A DNA stretch of 64,000 bases from Erinaceus europaeus (Eukaryota; Chordata; Mammalia; Eulipotyphla; Erinaceidae). Of this stretch, positions 44,470 through 56,576 are shown in pieces (positions within the stretch are counted from its first letter, which is position 1; every line of letters starts with the position of its first letter). Below the pieces are notes generated by a model that was not told the DNA's origin, ran no database searches, and was given only the letters and a program-made list of their open reading frames with translations. The DNA lies in contig NC_080164.1 in NCBI RefSeq assembly GCF_950295315.1, positions 8,254,082 to 8,318,081 of the forward strand, in the 5' to 3' direction. The position numbers and the translations under genes are program-made.

Positions 44470-44788
44470 TAAAAAAAATTGTTTTATTTATAAAAAAGAA
44501 ACACTGACAAGGATAAGAGGGGTACAACTCCACACAATTCCCACCACCAGAACTCCGTATCCCATCCCCTCCCCTGATAGCTTTCCTATTCTTTATCCCT
44601 CTGGGAGTATGGACCCAGGGTCATTGTGGGATGCAGAAGGTGGAAGGTCTGGCTTCTGTCATTGCTTCCCTGCTGAACATGGGTGTTGGCAGGTGGTTCC
44701 ATACTCCCAGCCTGCCTCTCTCTTTCCCTAGTGGGATGGGGCTCTGGGGAAGCAGGACTCCAGGACACATTGGTGGGGTCATCTGCCT
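44470..44788 (-). mobile_element. L1-3U copy, antisense, with 13-bp TSD
   Basis: It runs from the tail 'tttaaaaaaaattgttttat' to 'ggggtcatctgcct'. Flanks gattgagaatctt (44457-44469) and gattgaaaatctt (44789-44801) differ at one base. Confidence 0.9.
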
Positions 44789-44934
44789 GATTGAAAATCT
44801 TAAACAATGGGCTTCTTGCATTATGCAGATAGAAGACATTGAAGTCAGGACTCAAATCCAGGCACCTAATTTTGCTCTTCCCATCACCCCCAGACTGTAT
44901 CTTATGGAATTCCTTTAAGTATGTTTTTTAACAT

Positions 44935-45137
44935 AATGGATTCAGTAGAGGATGAGATAGAGAGTGGTAGAGACTGAGAGAGAAGGCGAGAGTGACAGGA
45001 AAGACAGACAGGCAGCCTTTAGCACTGCCTGCCTGTTTGTGACGCTTCCTGCCTGTCCATGGAAGTAGGGTCTAGAGCCCAGGTTCTCACTCCTAGCAAT
45101 GTGTCACTCTATCTAGCACACCACTGCCTTGAGCCCA
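44935..45137 (-). mobile_element. SINE (A- or D-like), antisense, old
   Basis: A GA-rich block, 'cctttagcactgcctgcctg', 'agggtctagagcccaggttc' and the head 'agcacaccactgccttgagc' are present. Confidence 0.7.
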
Positions 45138-45159
45138 ATGCTTTTTTTCTTAGCCTAGA

Positions 45160-45235
45160 GATATTTGTTGGTCACCCAACTATGTGTTAAGTACTGGGCT
45201 AAGTACTAGGGACATAAATGTTCATTAATCTAGTT
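45160..45235 (+). mobile_element. L2/MIR-like relic
   Basis: The text 'actatgtgttaagtactggg' followed by 'gctaagtactagggacataa' closely follows the ancient L2 3'-end pattern. Confidence 0.55.
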
Positions 45236-45560
45236 CCTCCCCTTCAGGATTCCTTCAGGATATTTTACTTGTGATGAGTGGGTATTGTATTTTTGCGTTT
45301 GCAATTCTCTGAAGCCTTATTTGTGTATGCTATATAGACATTTTTATCTTTTTATAGTATCATAATTCAAGGCAGTGAATCATGTTATTTCTAGTTTATG
45401 AAACCTAATACAAATGTGATCATTTATTTATAATCAAGTTTATATATCTATAAATGAGAACCGTGTAAATATCTGAGACTAACTACTCGCAAGAGGGTAT
45501 ATAGAAAGTCTATTTACAAATATCAGCATAGATGTAAGCATATATAAAGTGCACATGTGG
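45236..45560. other. Unique A/T-rich sequence
   Basis: Nothing is recognised. Confidence 0.4.
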
Positions 45561-45892
45561 GGGGGTTGGGCAGTAGTGCAGCAGGCTAAGTGCACATGGC
45601 ACAAAGCACAAGGACCGGCATAAGGATCCAGGTTCGAGTCCCTGGCTTCCCACCTGCAGGGGAGTCTCTTCACAGGTGGTGAAGCAAGTTTGCAGGTGTC
45701 TGCCCTTCTCTCCCCTTCTCTTTCTTCCCTTTCTTTCTCTATTTCTCTCTGTCCTGTCCTACAACAACGGCAGCAGTAGCAGCAATAACAACAACAACGA
45801 TAAACAAGGGCAACAAAAGGGAAAAAATAGCCTCCAGGAGCAGTGGATTCATAGTGCAGGCCCTGAGTCCCAGCAGTAGCCCTGGAAGCGTA
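45561..45892 (+). mobile_element. SINE-B with 3' module, full length
   Basis: The head 'ttgggcagtagtgcagcagg' and complete body lead to 'caagggcaacaaaagggaaa' and then the module at 45830-45889, whose ends gcctccagg and cctggaagc are near-complementary. A (CA)n tract follows. Confidence 0.93.
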
Positions 45893-45895
45893 CGT

Positions 45896-45896
<1 letters not shown>

Positions 45897-45945
<49 letters not shown>
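45897..45945. repeat. (CA)n microsatellite at a SINE 3' end
   Basis: About 24 CA units directly follow the SINE module and have replaced its A-rich tail. Confidence 0.97.
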
Positions 45946-45949
<4 letters not shown>

Positions 45950-46876
45950 TAAAAGAATGAAGTGCAGACGTGCACCTAGGCATATCACATAGTTAACCTG
46001 GGAAATAATCAGGTTTTTTCTGACTATTTTGCTTTCATCCTAGATAAATAAGATTTTCTACATGGTATATCCTTAACTACATGCTATGAAAGCAACATTT
46101 GGTTGTTCCAGTGATAATGACTTAGAAGAACCGGTCTGTGTGCTGTCATCACTTGTCGCAGAGAACTTGGTGTATGAAATGCCCCTGGCAGGGAGATTTC
46201 TGAGGATAATTTTTTATTTTTATTTTTTTTAGTAATTAAGTCACCCAGATGCTTGTACAACTGTATTAGAAGACTTGTTTGGGACAGTTTTGCACAATAA
46301 GATTTTGAGGGAAAGCTTTGGTATATGAAACGGCTATTGTTTCTCAAAAAGTCCTTTTACTCAGCAACAGAACTTGAATTCAAGGGGGTTCTAATTTCTT
46401 GAGAAATGAAAAGTACCCTTTTGAGATGCTCCAGTACAATATAAATGGCACTGGCTCTATGCAGACATTCATCTGAAGCAAGGCACTCTGCTAGAAGAAA
46501 AACAAACAAACAAATAAAACATGAAACACATAAGGGCTCCTTTACATAGGAAGCTTTGATTGGGATCCAAGGAAGAACGGATGGCCAGAGATTCAAACCT
46601 TCCACGGTGATTTACAGCTTCCTGCGTGTTTTTTAAGGTCGCTTTACTTTATGCCTTACCGGTCAGAGATAATTTATATGTGCCACAGCAGAAAAAGAAA
46701 GCATGGCCAGAGATGTTCTCTGGTGATCAGAGTCTGGTTGATTTAAGAGAGGAGATCCTATCTCCCACTGTACCAGATGGAGCCAAGTCCTTCACAAGGC
46801 AGCCAAGGCTGTCCACAGATGTCGACAAGTTTTATGGGTCATCTATTTTTGAGCTCTTGATCAAGCTTTTGGTTAA
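45946..46876. other. Unique sequence
   Basis: A 101-codon frame (46626-46931, +) has mixed composition in its first 75 codons but no recognisable domain, and it ends in trinucleotide repeats. It is not called as coding. Confidence 0.4.
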
Positions 46877-46921
46877 TAGTAATAATAATAATAACTACTA
46901 CTACTACTATTATTATTATCA
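46877..46921. repeat. (AAT)n/(ACT)n microsatellite
   Basis: AAT units shift to ACT and then ATT units. Confidence 0.9.
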
Positions 46922-47167
46922 TCACCAATAAGAATATAACAACAACAAGTACATGAGAAGAAGAAAATGTCACTCCAGAAATGCTGAAATTAGCACCGGC
47001 AGTTAATACCAGGACTCCTGCAATTCTAGTGTAAGCTTGCCTTGATTAAACACAGAAAATATTTTTGTGTATCATGTGTTGACCACTGTCCTCGACACTG
47101 AGAAACTTAGAAAGATGAATCATATTTATTCCTCTGTAGTTTAGCAGGAAGATTCTCCTTTAAAAAT

Positions 47168-47575
47168 TATAGCATAATGGCTATGCAAAGAGACTCTCAT
47201 GCCCAAGGCTCCAAAGTCTCAGGTTCAATCCCCTTGAACCACCATAAGCCAGATCTGAGCAGTGCTCTGGTAAAATATGTTTTATCTATGTGTTTGTTTA
47301 TTTTTATTTGAATTTCTTTTTTAATAAAAAATTTTTAATTATATTTATTTATTTATTGGACAGAAATAGCCAGAAATTGAGAGAGAAAGGGGTGATGAAG
47401 AGGTAGAGAGAAAGAGAGACACCTGCAGCACTGCTTTTCCACTTGCAAAGCTTACCCCTGCAGGTGGGGACCAAGGGCTTCAACTTGGGTTCTTGTACAC
47501 TGTAACATATGTGCTTAACCAGGTGTACCTGGCCCATTGCTCTGGTAAAATATCAACAACAACAACAACAACATT
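47168..47575 (+). mobile_element. SINE-C, split by a SINE-A
   Basis: The head 'agcataatggctatgcaaag' through 'gagcagtgctctgg' lies on the left, and the (CAA)n tail (47554-47573) on the right. The antisense SINE-A at 47279-47537 separates them. Confidence 0.9.
47279..47537 (-). mobile_element. SINE-A, antisense, with 16-bp TSD
   Basis: The tail 'atatttatttatttattgga' leads to a head ending 'aggtgtacctggccca'. A perfect duplication, tgctctggtaaaatat, lies at 47263-47278 and 47538-47553. Confidence 0.95.
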
Positions 47576-47959
47576 TTAAACTCTTATATTAGAATGAAGT
47601 TTTGTGAAGTTGGGGGTTTTATCTCTAAATAATGATAGAAATTGAATTTGAAAATTAAATGTAGGCTATCAAAAAGTCTTTTCTTTTTTCCTTTGGAGAC
47701 TAGAGTATAGAATATGACATTGTTTCCAGGAAATTTTATACATTGGAATTCAGTCCATTGAAAAATGCTATTTTTTTTAAGTACTCTTTTACTGGCTGCT
47801 ATAAAGTTGACATTTTCTTACTAGCTTCCTGGCTAGTCATCCATCCTAATTACAAACTGTTTAATATAGTGTTGGGAGAGAATGCTAGAGTCCTGGAAAT
47901 CATGGCACCTGGAAATCTGGATTAGTGGGTAGTTTATAGATCAGGGTATTCAGACTTCA

Positions 47960-48030
47960 CCCCCCCCGTGTGTGTGACATGTGTGTATGTGTGTGTTTAT
48001 GTGTTTGTATGTGTATATGTTTATTGTGCT
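47960..48030. repeat. Interrupted (GT)n tract
   Basis: GT-rich sequence with AT interruptions follows a short C run. Confidence 0.9.
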
Positions 48031-48080
48031 CTTACCCATTTGACTTACTATGTCAACCAATGTCTAAAGTGACAAAATTG

Positions 48081-48295
48081 GGGCCAGGCAGTGGTTCACC
48101 CGGTTAAAAGCACACATCACAGTGCACAAGGACCAAGGGTCAAGTCGCTGGTCCACACCTGCAGGGAAGAAATCTTCATGAGTGGTGAAGCAGGGCTGCA
48201 GAGGTGACTCTCTGTGTCTCTCTCCCACCTCCCCCCTCTCAATTTCTCTCTTTCTTTATACAATAATAAATAAAATAAAATTTTTTTAAAAAGAA
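48081..48295 (+). mobile_element. SINE-A, plus strand
   Basis: The head 'ggggccaggcagtggttcac', 'gtccacacctgcagggaaga' and CT-rich part lead to 'acaataataaataaaataaa'. Confidence 0.92.
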
Positions 48296-49161
48296 AACAG
48301 TCTGGCGATAATAAACAAAGTGAGAAAGTTAAGGTGAAGACATTATATTATCTTCTATTTGTTACTGATTTATAACATCAAAGTAAAAGGCAGAGACTAC
48401 AGACCTATTTACTAATCAGTTGTCTATCTCTGCTTTTAAGTTTGTTGCCCTAAAAAAGGCTGTATGGTTTACATATGGATTTTTACACTTTAATTTGAGA
48501 CCGTAATCTCTGTTTGGCAGTGGGGAATTCCTAAGATAATGTTGTATGGTAAAAAAAAAAAAAATGAGGTCACTCAAGTGGTACACAATTAATCCCAAGT
48601 GCTTTGATTGTCATCTAAAAGCATAAAGAATAAAGTGTACCATTTCCTTTTTATCTTCTTTTTCTCTTGGCTTTGTTTGAGAGAAAATAATTTCCTTATC
48701 AATTCTGCAGACATAGTGCTAGCTGGTGTCTTGAGAGTGGATGCTATCAGTTTTAGTACATTGACTGAAGTTAAACTATCTGCACTGAGTAAGAGAGGGG
48801 AGGTCTTTTGGCACTCAACCCAAACAGAACTTAGTAAAATTCATAACAAATCTACATGATTATTGCATTGTGGAAGCACTCTTGATCCCTCAGATTACTA
48901 TTAATGTGTTGTTCATTTTACATTTTGATACCACAAACACAGAACTGACATGAAATTTGACAAAGAATAAAATAAAGAATTTCTTCATTTACTGTATCTT
49001 TTTTTGTCTTTATTCATTTTTCTTTTACCTAACTATGCTAGAGATTGCATCTAAGGCAATGCACCCATTTCTTAGGTGTAATCTAATTTTTTTTCATAGA
49101 AATTACATGGCAACTTTTTATTAAATGTTTCTGAGGTTGGTCAGGAAATTTTGAAATTTTT
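48296..49161. other. Unique A/T-rich sequence
   Basis: No gene or repeat is recognised. An 83-codon frame at 48608-48859 (+) has no recognisable domain. Confidence 0.4.
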
Positions 49162-49440
49162 AGAAGTATTTATTTATTCCCTCTTGTTGCCCTTGTTTTA
49201 TGGTTGTAGTTATTATTGTTGTTGTTATTGATGTCACTGTTGGATTGGACAGAGAGAAATAGAGAGAGGTGGGAAAGACAGAGAGGGGAGAGAAAGGTAG
49301 AAACCTGCAGACCTGCTTCTTCGTTTGTGAAGGGACTCCCCTGCAGGTGGGGAACCGGGGGCTCGAACCTGGATCCTTACGCTTGTCCTTGGTGCTTTGC
49401 ACCACATATGCTTAACCCACTGCACTACCACTCGACTCCC
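49162..49440 (-). mobile_element. SINE-B, antisense
   Basis: 'attccctcttgttgcccttg' leads to the head 'actaccactcgactccc'. Short flanks gaaatttt (49153-49160, 49441-49448) form the probable duplication. Confidence 0.92.
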
Positions 49441-49825
49441 GAAATTTTAAAATCTTCACTTACATGTGGATACAGTTTCTGTGTAGATTTTAAAGTGGTC
49501 CTGACCTTAATTGAGGATGACAACAGCAACAAAACAAAATTAATTCTAAGATAGATCATCCCATGTATTTTCAAAATTGCATTTACCACCAGTTCGTCCT
49601 AAGTACTACATGACATAGGCAGGGCTCTGGGGTACTGACTGCATTCCACACAGGTCAGGCCAAGCCTAGTTGCTCCTTAAACCAATTCTAAGTCTCAGAC
49701 TAATGTCTTTGAGTGTCCTTCTTGGGTTCCACAACATCCCTGTTTATGTTTCTGTCCCTGATGCAGTTCTGCTGCACTGAAATTGTCATTTCACATGTTT
49801 ATATTTTCAACTACACTCTGATATG

Positions 49826-49869
49826 TATAGGTATGTGTATGTATAAGTATATGTATATGTATGAGTATA

Positions 49870-49902
<33 letters not shown>

Positions 49903-50140
49903 ATGAGTATATGTATATGTATGAGTATATGTATATGTATGAGTATATGTATATGTATATGTATATGTATGAGTATATGTATGAGTATATGTATATGTAT
50001 GAGTATATGTATATGTATGAGTATATGTATATGTATGAGTATATGTATATGTATATGTATGAGTATATGTATATGTATATGTATATGTATGAGTATATGT
50101 ATATGTATGAGTATATGTATATGCATATGTATATGTGGAT
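49826..50140. repeat. (TATGNN)n hexamer array
   Basis: Hexamers TATGTA, TATGAG and TATGTG alternate for about 310 bp, often as 12- or 18-base higher units. Both strands are open for 90-150 codons only because the hexamer lacks in-frame stops. Confidence 0.97.
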
Positions 50141-50289
50141 TTGCTTATTAATGCGAGGACTATAATTCTGGCACATGCAGTAGTGTAACTTGAACTTGCT
50201 ATTTCAGGCTTGCAAGGTTTACAATCTGCTATTTTGTCACTCCCTGGATGCTGAACTCTGACAGTTTCTTATTTATTTTAACATTTATG

Positions 50290-50307
50290 TTGCTTACTTT
50301 TTGGGGG

Positions 50308-50340
<33 letters not shown>

Positions 50341-50450
50341 GAGCCTCAGTACTAGTTTGGTACATGCTGTGCTAAATATCAAACTGAGAGCCCTAGGTAT
50401 GCAAGTTAACACCCTAACAGCTCAGCTATTTTCTTCACAGCTGGACTGAT
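50290..50450 (-). mobile_element. SINE-D, antisense, with (GA)n
   Basis: A (GA)n run (50308-50334) is followed by 'cctcagtactagtttggtac' and 'caagttaacaccctaacagc'. Confidence 0.6.
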
Positions 50451-50519
50451 TTTTTGCAGCGCTTCTTTTAATTTTATGCCTCAAGCAAAATTTACATGGG
50501 TCTGGGTAAAACAGATTTA

Positions 50520-50675
50520 CAGGGACGGTGAAAGTATGTCCATTAGAAAATGTGCTGTTCTACCTTGTCTTTGACCCAGGTTCAAGCCTGACCCACAACA
50601 CCACATTGAAGAGAGCTTCAGTGCTGTGGCCTGCCTATCTCTGTCTCTCCATCTCTTTATCTCTACCTTAAAAAC
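50520..50675 (+). mobile_element. SINE-D, plus strand
   Basis: 'tttgacccaggttcaagcct' and 'agagcttcagtgctgtggcc' lead to CT-rich text and an A-rich tail. This is the sense form of the copy at 9195. Confidence 0.65.
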
Positions 50676-50814
50676 ATTTATAATTAATTTCCTACTTGGT
50701 TAATTATACTACTTTATCATTTTTCCAGGTTTGACTTATGTAAGCTACTGCAATGAATATTTTTCATATAAATCTTTTATTTATTAATTCCCTGTCATAT
50801 TCATATTTATATTC

Positions 50815-51000
50815 GGTATTTTAATCACATTACTAAATACCTTATATAGATTGCGTTAATCCTCACAGTAACTTTCTGAACTGATCAGTATCCTTATTTG
50901 ACAAATGAAACATCAGATGTCCCCATCAGTCCACCTGGTTATACCACACAATCTGTGAGCACATCTCAAACTAGTTGGTGCTAAATCTTGGGCCTTTCTC
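50815..51000 (+). mobile_element. MIR-like relic
   Basis: The text 'gcgttaatcctcacagtaac' and 'tatttgacaaatgaaacatc' follows the MIR core and its downstream part. Confidence 0.6.
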
Positions 51001-51442
51001 ATTTTGCTCTGTCCTTATATTTATTTCCCTGGAAGTATGTCAGAATATAAACTTTTTTTTTATTATAAAAATAGTCTTACGATACTGAACATGCTCCATG
51101 AGAGAGAACTAGTCAGTTGGCTTTGTCTGTCAACTTCGCCACCACTCTTGTCCTCCACACTTGGTGTGTGTACTGTCCTCTGTCTCCCGAGAATTCTGTC
51201 CCTGTGTTGAGCAGGAAGAACACGGTAACGTCTCAGCAGTGACGCCCATCCTCCTCTGTAAGTCCTTCCAATACAACTTCCTGCCTGGAAGTAGATCATA
51301 GAAGAAGGTGATCCGTTAAAGTATAATTGAGAACATTCCACCACCTGCATCACTCACTTGGGTTATGAAATTAAGACGTTCACTCAGACTCGATTCCTGC
51401 ATTGACGATTGATTCCTCCTGTGTATGTAAATTCTCTCTCTC
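51001..51442. other. Unique sequence
   Basis: A 96-codon minus-strand frame (51063-51353) has no recognisable domain. Confidence 0.4.
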
Positions 51443-51875
51443 TTTTTTTTTTTAAATTCACTCATTTATTTTTGGACAGAGACAAAGAGAAATCGAGAGA
51501 AAGAGAGAGATAGTCAGAAAGACATCTGCAGGGGCCAGGTGGTGGCGCACCTGGTTGAGCGCACATGTTACAGTATGCAAGGACCCGGGTTCAAGTCCCT
51601 GGTTCCCACCTGCAGGGGGAAAGCTTTGTGAGCGGTGAAGCAGGGCTTCAGGTGTCTCTCTGTCCCTGTCCCTCTCTATCTCCCCCCCCCTTTTTGATTT
51701 ATGGCTGTCTCTATCCAATAAATAAATAAAGATTAAAAAAAGAAAGAAAGACACCTGCAGCCCTACTTCACCACTCATGAAGCCTTCCCCCTGCACGTGG
51801 GGACCAGGGGCTTGAACCCTGGCCCTTACGCACTGTAATGTGTACGATTAACCAGGTGCACCACCACCTGGCCCC
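51443..51875 (-). mobile_element. SINE-A, antisense, host of a nested SINE-A
   Basis: The tail side lies at 51443-51530. The body and head, ending 'gcaccaccacctggcccc', lie at 51746-51875. Confidence 0.93.
51531..51745 (+). mobile_element. SINE-A, nested, with 15-bp TSD
   Basis: The full head 'ggggccaggtggtggcgcac' leads to 'tatccaataaataaataaag'. Flanks agaaagacatctgca (51516-51530) and agaaagacacctgca (51746-51760) show insertion into the opposite-strand SINE. Confidence 0.96.
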
Positions 51876-54130
51876 ACTTCCCTAATAAGCACAGGGAGCC
51901 AGTGTTTTATACCGGCCACAGATACTAAGTGCTGAATTGAGCAAAGAACTCCTCACCCAGGGAAGCACAGGGCAAAAAACAGCACACTGTCCAAGCCAGC
52001 TGTCCTGCCGGTCCTATGTATTTGTACTGGAGCCATGCTCTCTCAAAGAGCCACTGAAAACAGCAGAATAAATGGAGTGGATATTCTCAAAATCCTTATA
52101 GCTAATTTGAAGTCTAAGTGTTGGCAGAATGTATTTCTCCCTAAGGTTTGAGGTAGAGTCTGTTCCATGTTAGTCTCCTAGTCGTAATTCCTAAAGTCCT
52201 TAGTGTTCCTTAACTAACAGCTATACCACTCAATTTCTGCTTCTGTTAATATGTAGTTGTCTTACCTCCAAGTTTCTGTATCTTCAAATAACCTAATAAT
52301 TATGCCAGTCATTGCTCATAAAGTAGGAGCCTTTGTTAACCTGATGATAACCTAAAAGACTTAATTTCCAAATAATTTCACACTGTAAGGGACTGGAGTT
52401 AGGGTCTCAGCATACTGTGGAGAGGAGGCACAGTATCACCTTTTATTAGCTTCTGAGGAAGTGTTGTCATCAAAAGCGATAAGAGGATATCTGAGAATGA
52501 TGGCCAGGAGGATTATAAAGCCAGTGATGTGGTCAGGTCCATCCTAATTTTATAGCTGTTTATTGCTTCTTAAATCAGTGGTCAGTGAGTATTAGAGACT
52601 TTGAAGCCATAGGTCACAATAGTCATCAAGAGAAGGGTTTAATGTTCAGAGTTTGTAAGTGTAAGTAGAGTTCTCCAAATTTTGGTTGTAGTCTATATTA
52701 CAAAACGGAGTATTGATATTCACAGAAATGTTGATTTTGTGTTTGAGGTTGATGACTTCTGAGAGTAGTCAGACTGCCCTAGAATATTAGAGGGAATTTG
52801 AACATGACCCATTGGAAATCATGTTCTTCAGGTTTTGAAGCAGATGGTTAGATAAAACTAATGAATTATTATTTCAGTGACCTCATGCATTGGAATGATA
52901 ATAAAGTGTGGGCCTTCCAAGTAGCTCCATACTGTTTCACTTGCATTTCAATCTCTCTTGCAAGATCTGAGATCAAAGGCTGATGGAAGATTCAAGCATC
53001 AATACCACTCCTTTCTGAAATACTACCAGGAAGGAGTCCCAAGATTTGAAACCCACCAGCATCCTTCCTTAACTTGCCATTTCCTCAGAAAGTATGAATT
53101 TGGGAGGAGTAGTTCTAAAAGTCCCCAAGATATATAATCACTACAAAGATGCCAAAAAAACTGGGACATGTAGGAAGGGCTCTGGGCTAAGAAAAACATA
53201 TTTCCTAAGAAACTCTAAGTGTTCTCTTTCTTCAAACCCATGAATTAATGATCCCTTGTGTGAGTTTTAGAGCCAGCCTGTGATGATATCTGACAAGTGA
53301 TCTCTGATTTATTTTCTCTTGTGTCCACTGTGCTTGGAAAATAAAATTTTGTTGTTGGCTAATTTGTAATTTCATGCCTACTAATGAATATCCAGTTGTC
53401 AAATACTTAGTACTTTCTTTCAAAGATGTTTATAGACTGCTATCTCTAGATGAAACTTGCAGGGTCAATATCTGTGCAAGTTCATTGAAGCTGCCTTGCT
53501 TCCACTGCAGATTTATGTAACGGGAAGATTTCCTCTAAAAAAAAATTTCTAAAAATCTCATGGTTATAAGAAAACATCCAGTCTTTAAAATCTGTATTTA
53601 ATTCTATATATCATCTATCAATGTATTATGTTATCTATGCAATATAGATGGGTATTTCAGTGAATTAAAATATTTAATGAATCAGAAAAACTTTCCCAAG
53701 ACTAAGGTGCTATCATTTCCCCCCTTGAACTTTAGTTTAACCATTTTTGTTTGTTTCTGTTATTCTTGAAAGTTTACATTGGATTATTTGTTTGCTTGTT
53801 GATATTTTACTTTTTCCATTATGATGAATCTATAGAGCCTCTTTTCAACCTCCCTATTTTTTTTCTTTCCATTTTTCCCATTTCTACTCATTTTATCTTT
53901 TTGCCCCCTTTTACCACTTAAAAAGACACAAAGCTATATGACACCCTAGTGTCGGGGGCAATAGATTTAACATTGTGTTTTCATCCTGTGATGCAAAAAA
54001 GGAGACCACTATTTTAAAGAGTTGTGAAACGCATATTGCCCCTAGCATTGAACCAAAACCAGTTGCTCAACAAAATTGTGAACTAATTAAATGTGGAAAC
54101 TTAGGAAAGGTAAGAATTTATTATTTCCTA
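51876..54130. other. Long repeat-free unique stretch
   Basis: This is the longest stretch in the window without a recognisable SINE, L1, LTR or microsatellite. No long open frame or recognisable exon is seen. A possible small terminal-inverted-repeat unit lies at 53954-54042. Confidence 0.5.
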
Positions 54131-54236
54131 TAGAGGATAGGTGGTGGTTCTCCCTGTAAAGAAGGAAGGACCTGGGTTCAAGCTTTTGGTCTACATTTGC
54201 AGGGGAGAGACTTCACAAATGGTGAAACACTGTTGC

Positions 54237-54281
<45 letters not shown>

Positions 54282-54350
54282 CCTGTCTATATCCCTCTCC
54301 CCTCTCAATTTCTCTCTGTCTCTTCCCAGTAAAATAAAAGCAAATAAAAT
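54131..54350 (+). mobile_element. SINE-A, plus strand, with (CT)n and 16-bp TSD
   Basis: The short head 'ataggtggtggttctccctg' and 'gacctgggttcaagcttttg' lead to a (CT)n expansion (54240-54279) and an A-rich tail. Flanks aatttattatttccta (54115-54130) and aatttattattttcta (54351-54366) differ at one base. Confidence 0.9.
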
Positions 54351-54366
54351 AATTTATTATTTTCTA

Positions 54367-56288
54367 CTAATTAAATAACTCCTTCCTAAATCGAATTCCA
54401 ACTAACCAAATTTTGTGTATGTGCCCATTTTTGTTCAGTGAGAAAAAGTAAAGTTAGTCATGTTTGCAGGGTTCACCAATCATTACAAAGCCTGAACCCC
54501 AAACTCCACTGCAGACACAGCCAACTATGGGAGGGAATATGGAATTTGGTGTCCGAAGACCATGGTTCAGATGTTTTAGGCACTGACAGGCAGTGCCATC
54601 TCACACAAATTTCCTCATTTTGTTTTTCTTATTTGAGGAATAACAAAGAAAAAATCTCCTTATATATTTATAAGCTTTACTGTCATTACTTGTCAATTAG
54701 CATCACACAAAACTATTGTTGCACATGTTTCATAAGTCTCAGGTAATATCAATTTATCATAGAGGTAACATTTCAAAAGACTTTCTCTCTTCTTCCTTTA
54801 ATATTTTTTGCTTTCTATGAAAAAAAAAAAAAACACCATTGATTTGTTATGGCCAAAGACTTATTTTGATTTTCATGTCATATTTTCTTGAAATATATGC
54901 ACGTGAATGATCTCCACTGTAACTGCTCAGTATTCTTTCAGATCACTTTCTAGGAGAAAAAGAGAACAGAAATCTCACAACAACACCTGCTATTTGGCAG
55001 ACTTTGACCTAACCCCTTTCTCCTTCCCTTGTTATTATAAACATCAAGCCCTTTAAGTGAGAGCTGTTTAAAGGATCCAGTGCTGTGAGTGTTCCTTCCT
55101 AGATCCCAGATGCATGAGGAGACGGATGGGCTTTTTGATCTTTATTTTATGAGTGTCTGATAAATTACTTCTGGCACCTGGCAACTGAAATTTCACTATC
55201 TGAAAACTAACCCTCATGTCAAACAATGGGACCAACCTCAGCCTCTCAGCAGAGGGCCTATGTGGCTGGGCAGAACACAAGTTCTACTGCCTGGTCAGGT
55301 CTACCGTCGTGCTCAGGGATTCATATACTTTTCATTTTACGGAGGCGGGGAGAGAAAGGACTATTACAGGCTTTGTTATGTGATGCAAAAAAGAAATGTG
55401 TTTTTTGAAGGATTGCATCAGAGCTTTGTTGGGAAGATTTTTGAATAAGTCAAATAAAGACTTTAGCACACTGCCTCATCTGAAAACGATGCCGGTAACA
55501 AGATAAAGATTTGCAACCTTGGGTCACAAGCTTCCCCTCACTAGACTCCGTCTGTGTGTTGATACAAGCAGAGCACAGGTGGTCTTTTTCTAGGGGAAGA
55601 AGAGTTATAAACAAAGTCATCAGCTGAGGTTATTATCACCTTTCTCTTCACATCTTATGGGGGGGGGGGTTAAAGTTAACTCCACACCAAGTAAAAGCTG
55701 TGTTTTGGGTTCTGTTTGTAGATGTTCAAATAAATATATGCAGATTTTCTAAATTGTAAGTATGGAAAGAAAAGTGAGAATGATATAGATACTTCTATAC
55801 CCTGTTGATTTGGGAAGAAAAAAGAAAAAAAAAAAGGAATCCAGGGAAACTGTGCTACACAAGATATGGAATAGCCACAAACTTTTATCAGGTGTGGGAG
55901 GGAGAATAGTCTGGAGAAAAGAGCTGCCCCCCCCCCCCCCGAATCAGAAGCATCTCTATATATTGCATTGCCATTTCTATTTGTTTTTCCTTGCCTGCTA
56001 CTTTCTAAACTTATGGTTTTAGACCTCACTGTTACTTAGGGAAGGTGATAAGCTTAGAGTTTTTTTGTTGTTGTTGTTTTGTTTTTTGGGTTTTTTCCTT
56101 CCAAACTCTGAAGAGAATGTTTTTCAATCTTTTAAATCCTCCTAGGTTGCTGATTTCTGTGCTTCCTGGGTTATCTTACGAATGTCTAACTACTTTCTTG
56201 TTGAACTTGGATTTGGGGTCTCACAGGCTGAAAACTTGTTAAAAAAGTAGATGGGCTTAGATAGTTTACCCAGTGGAATGTACACTTT
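54367..56288. other. Unique sequence with homopolymers
   Basis: No gene is recognised. A weak MIR-like stretch lies near 54540-54690. A G run lies at about 55660-55670 and a C run at about 55927-55940. Confidence 0.4.
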
Positions 56289-56576
56289 TTAAATTTATTT
56301 TCCCTTTTGTTGCCCTTGTTTTTGTTTTTCAATGTTGTTTTAGTTATTATTATTGTTGTTATTGATGTTGTCATTGTTAGATAGAACAGAGAGAAATGGA
56401 GAGAGGAGGGGAAGACAGAGAAGGGGAGAGAAAGATAGACACCTGCAGACCTGCTTCACCACCTGTGAAGCGACTCCCCTGCAGCTGGGAAGCCAGGGAC
56501 TCGAACCTGGATCCTTATGCCGGTCCTTCTGCTTTGCGCCATGTGCGCTTAACCTGCTGCGCTACTTCCCGACTCC
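56289..56576 (-). mobile_element. SINE-B, antisense, with 15-bp TSD
   Basis: A full copy flanked by a perfect duplication, tggaatgtacacttt, at 56274-56288 and 56577-56591. Confidence 0.96.

Noticed and set aside
49713..50176. Open frames of 96-150 codons on both strands with Met-Tyr or His-Ile repeats
   Set aside because: They are artefacts of the hexamer array.
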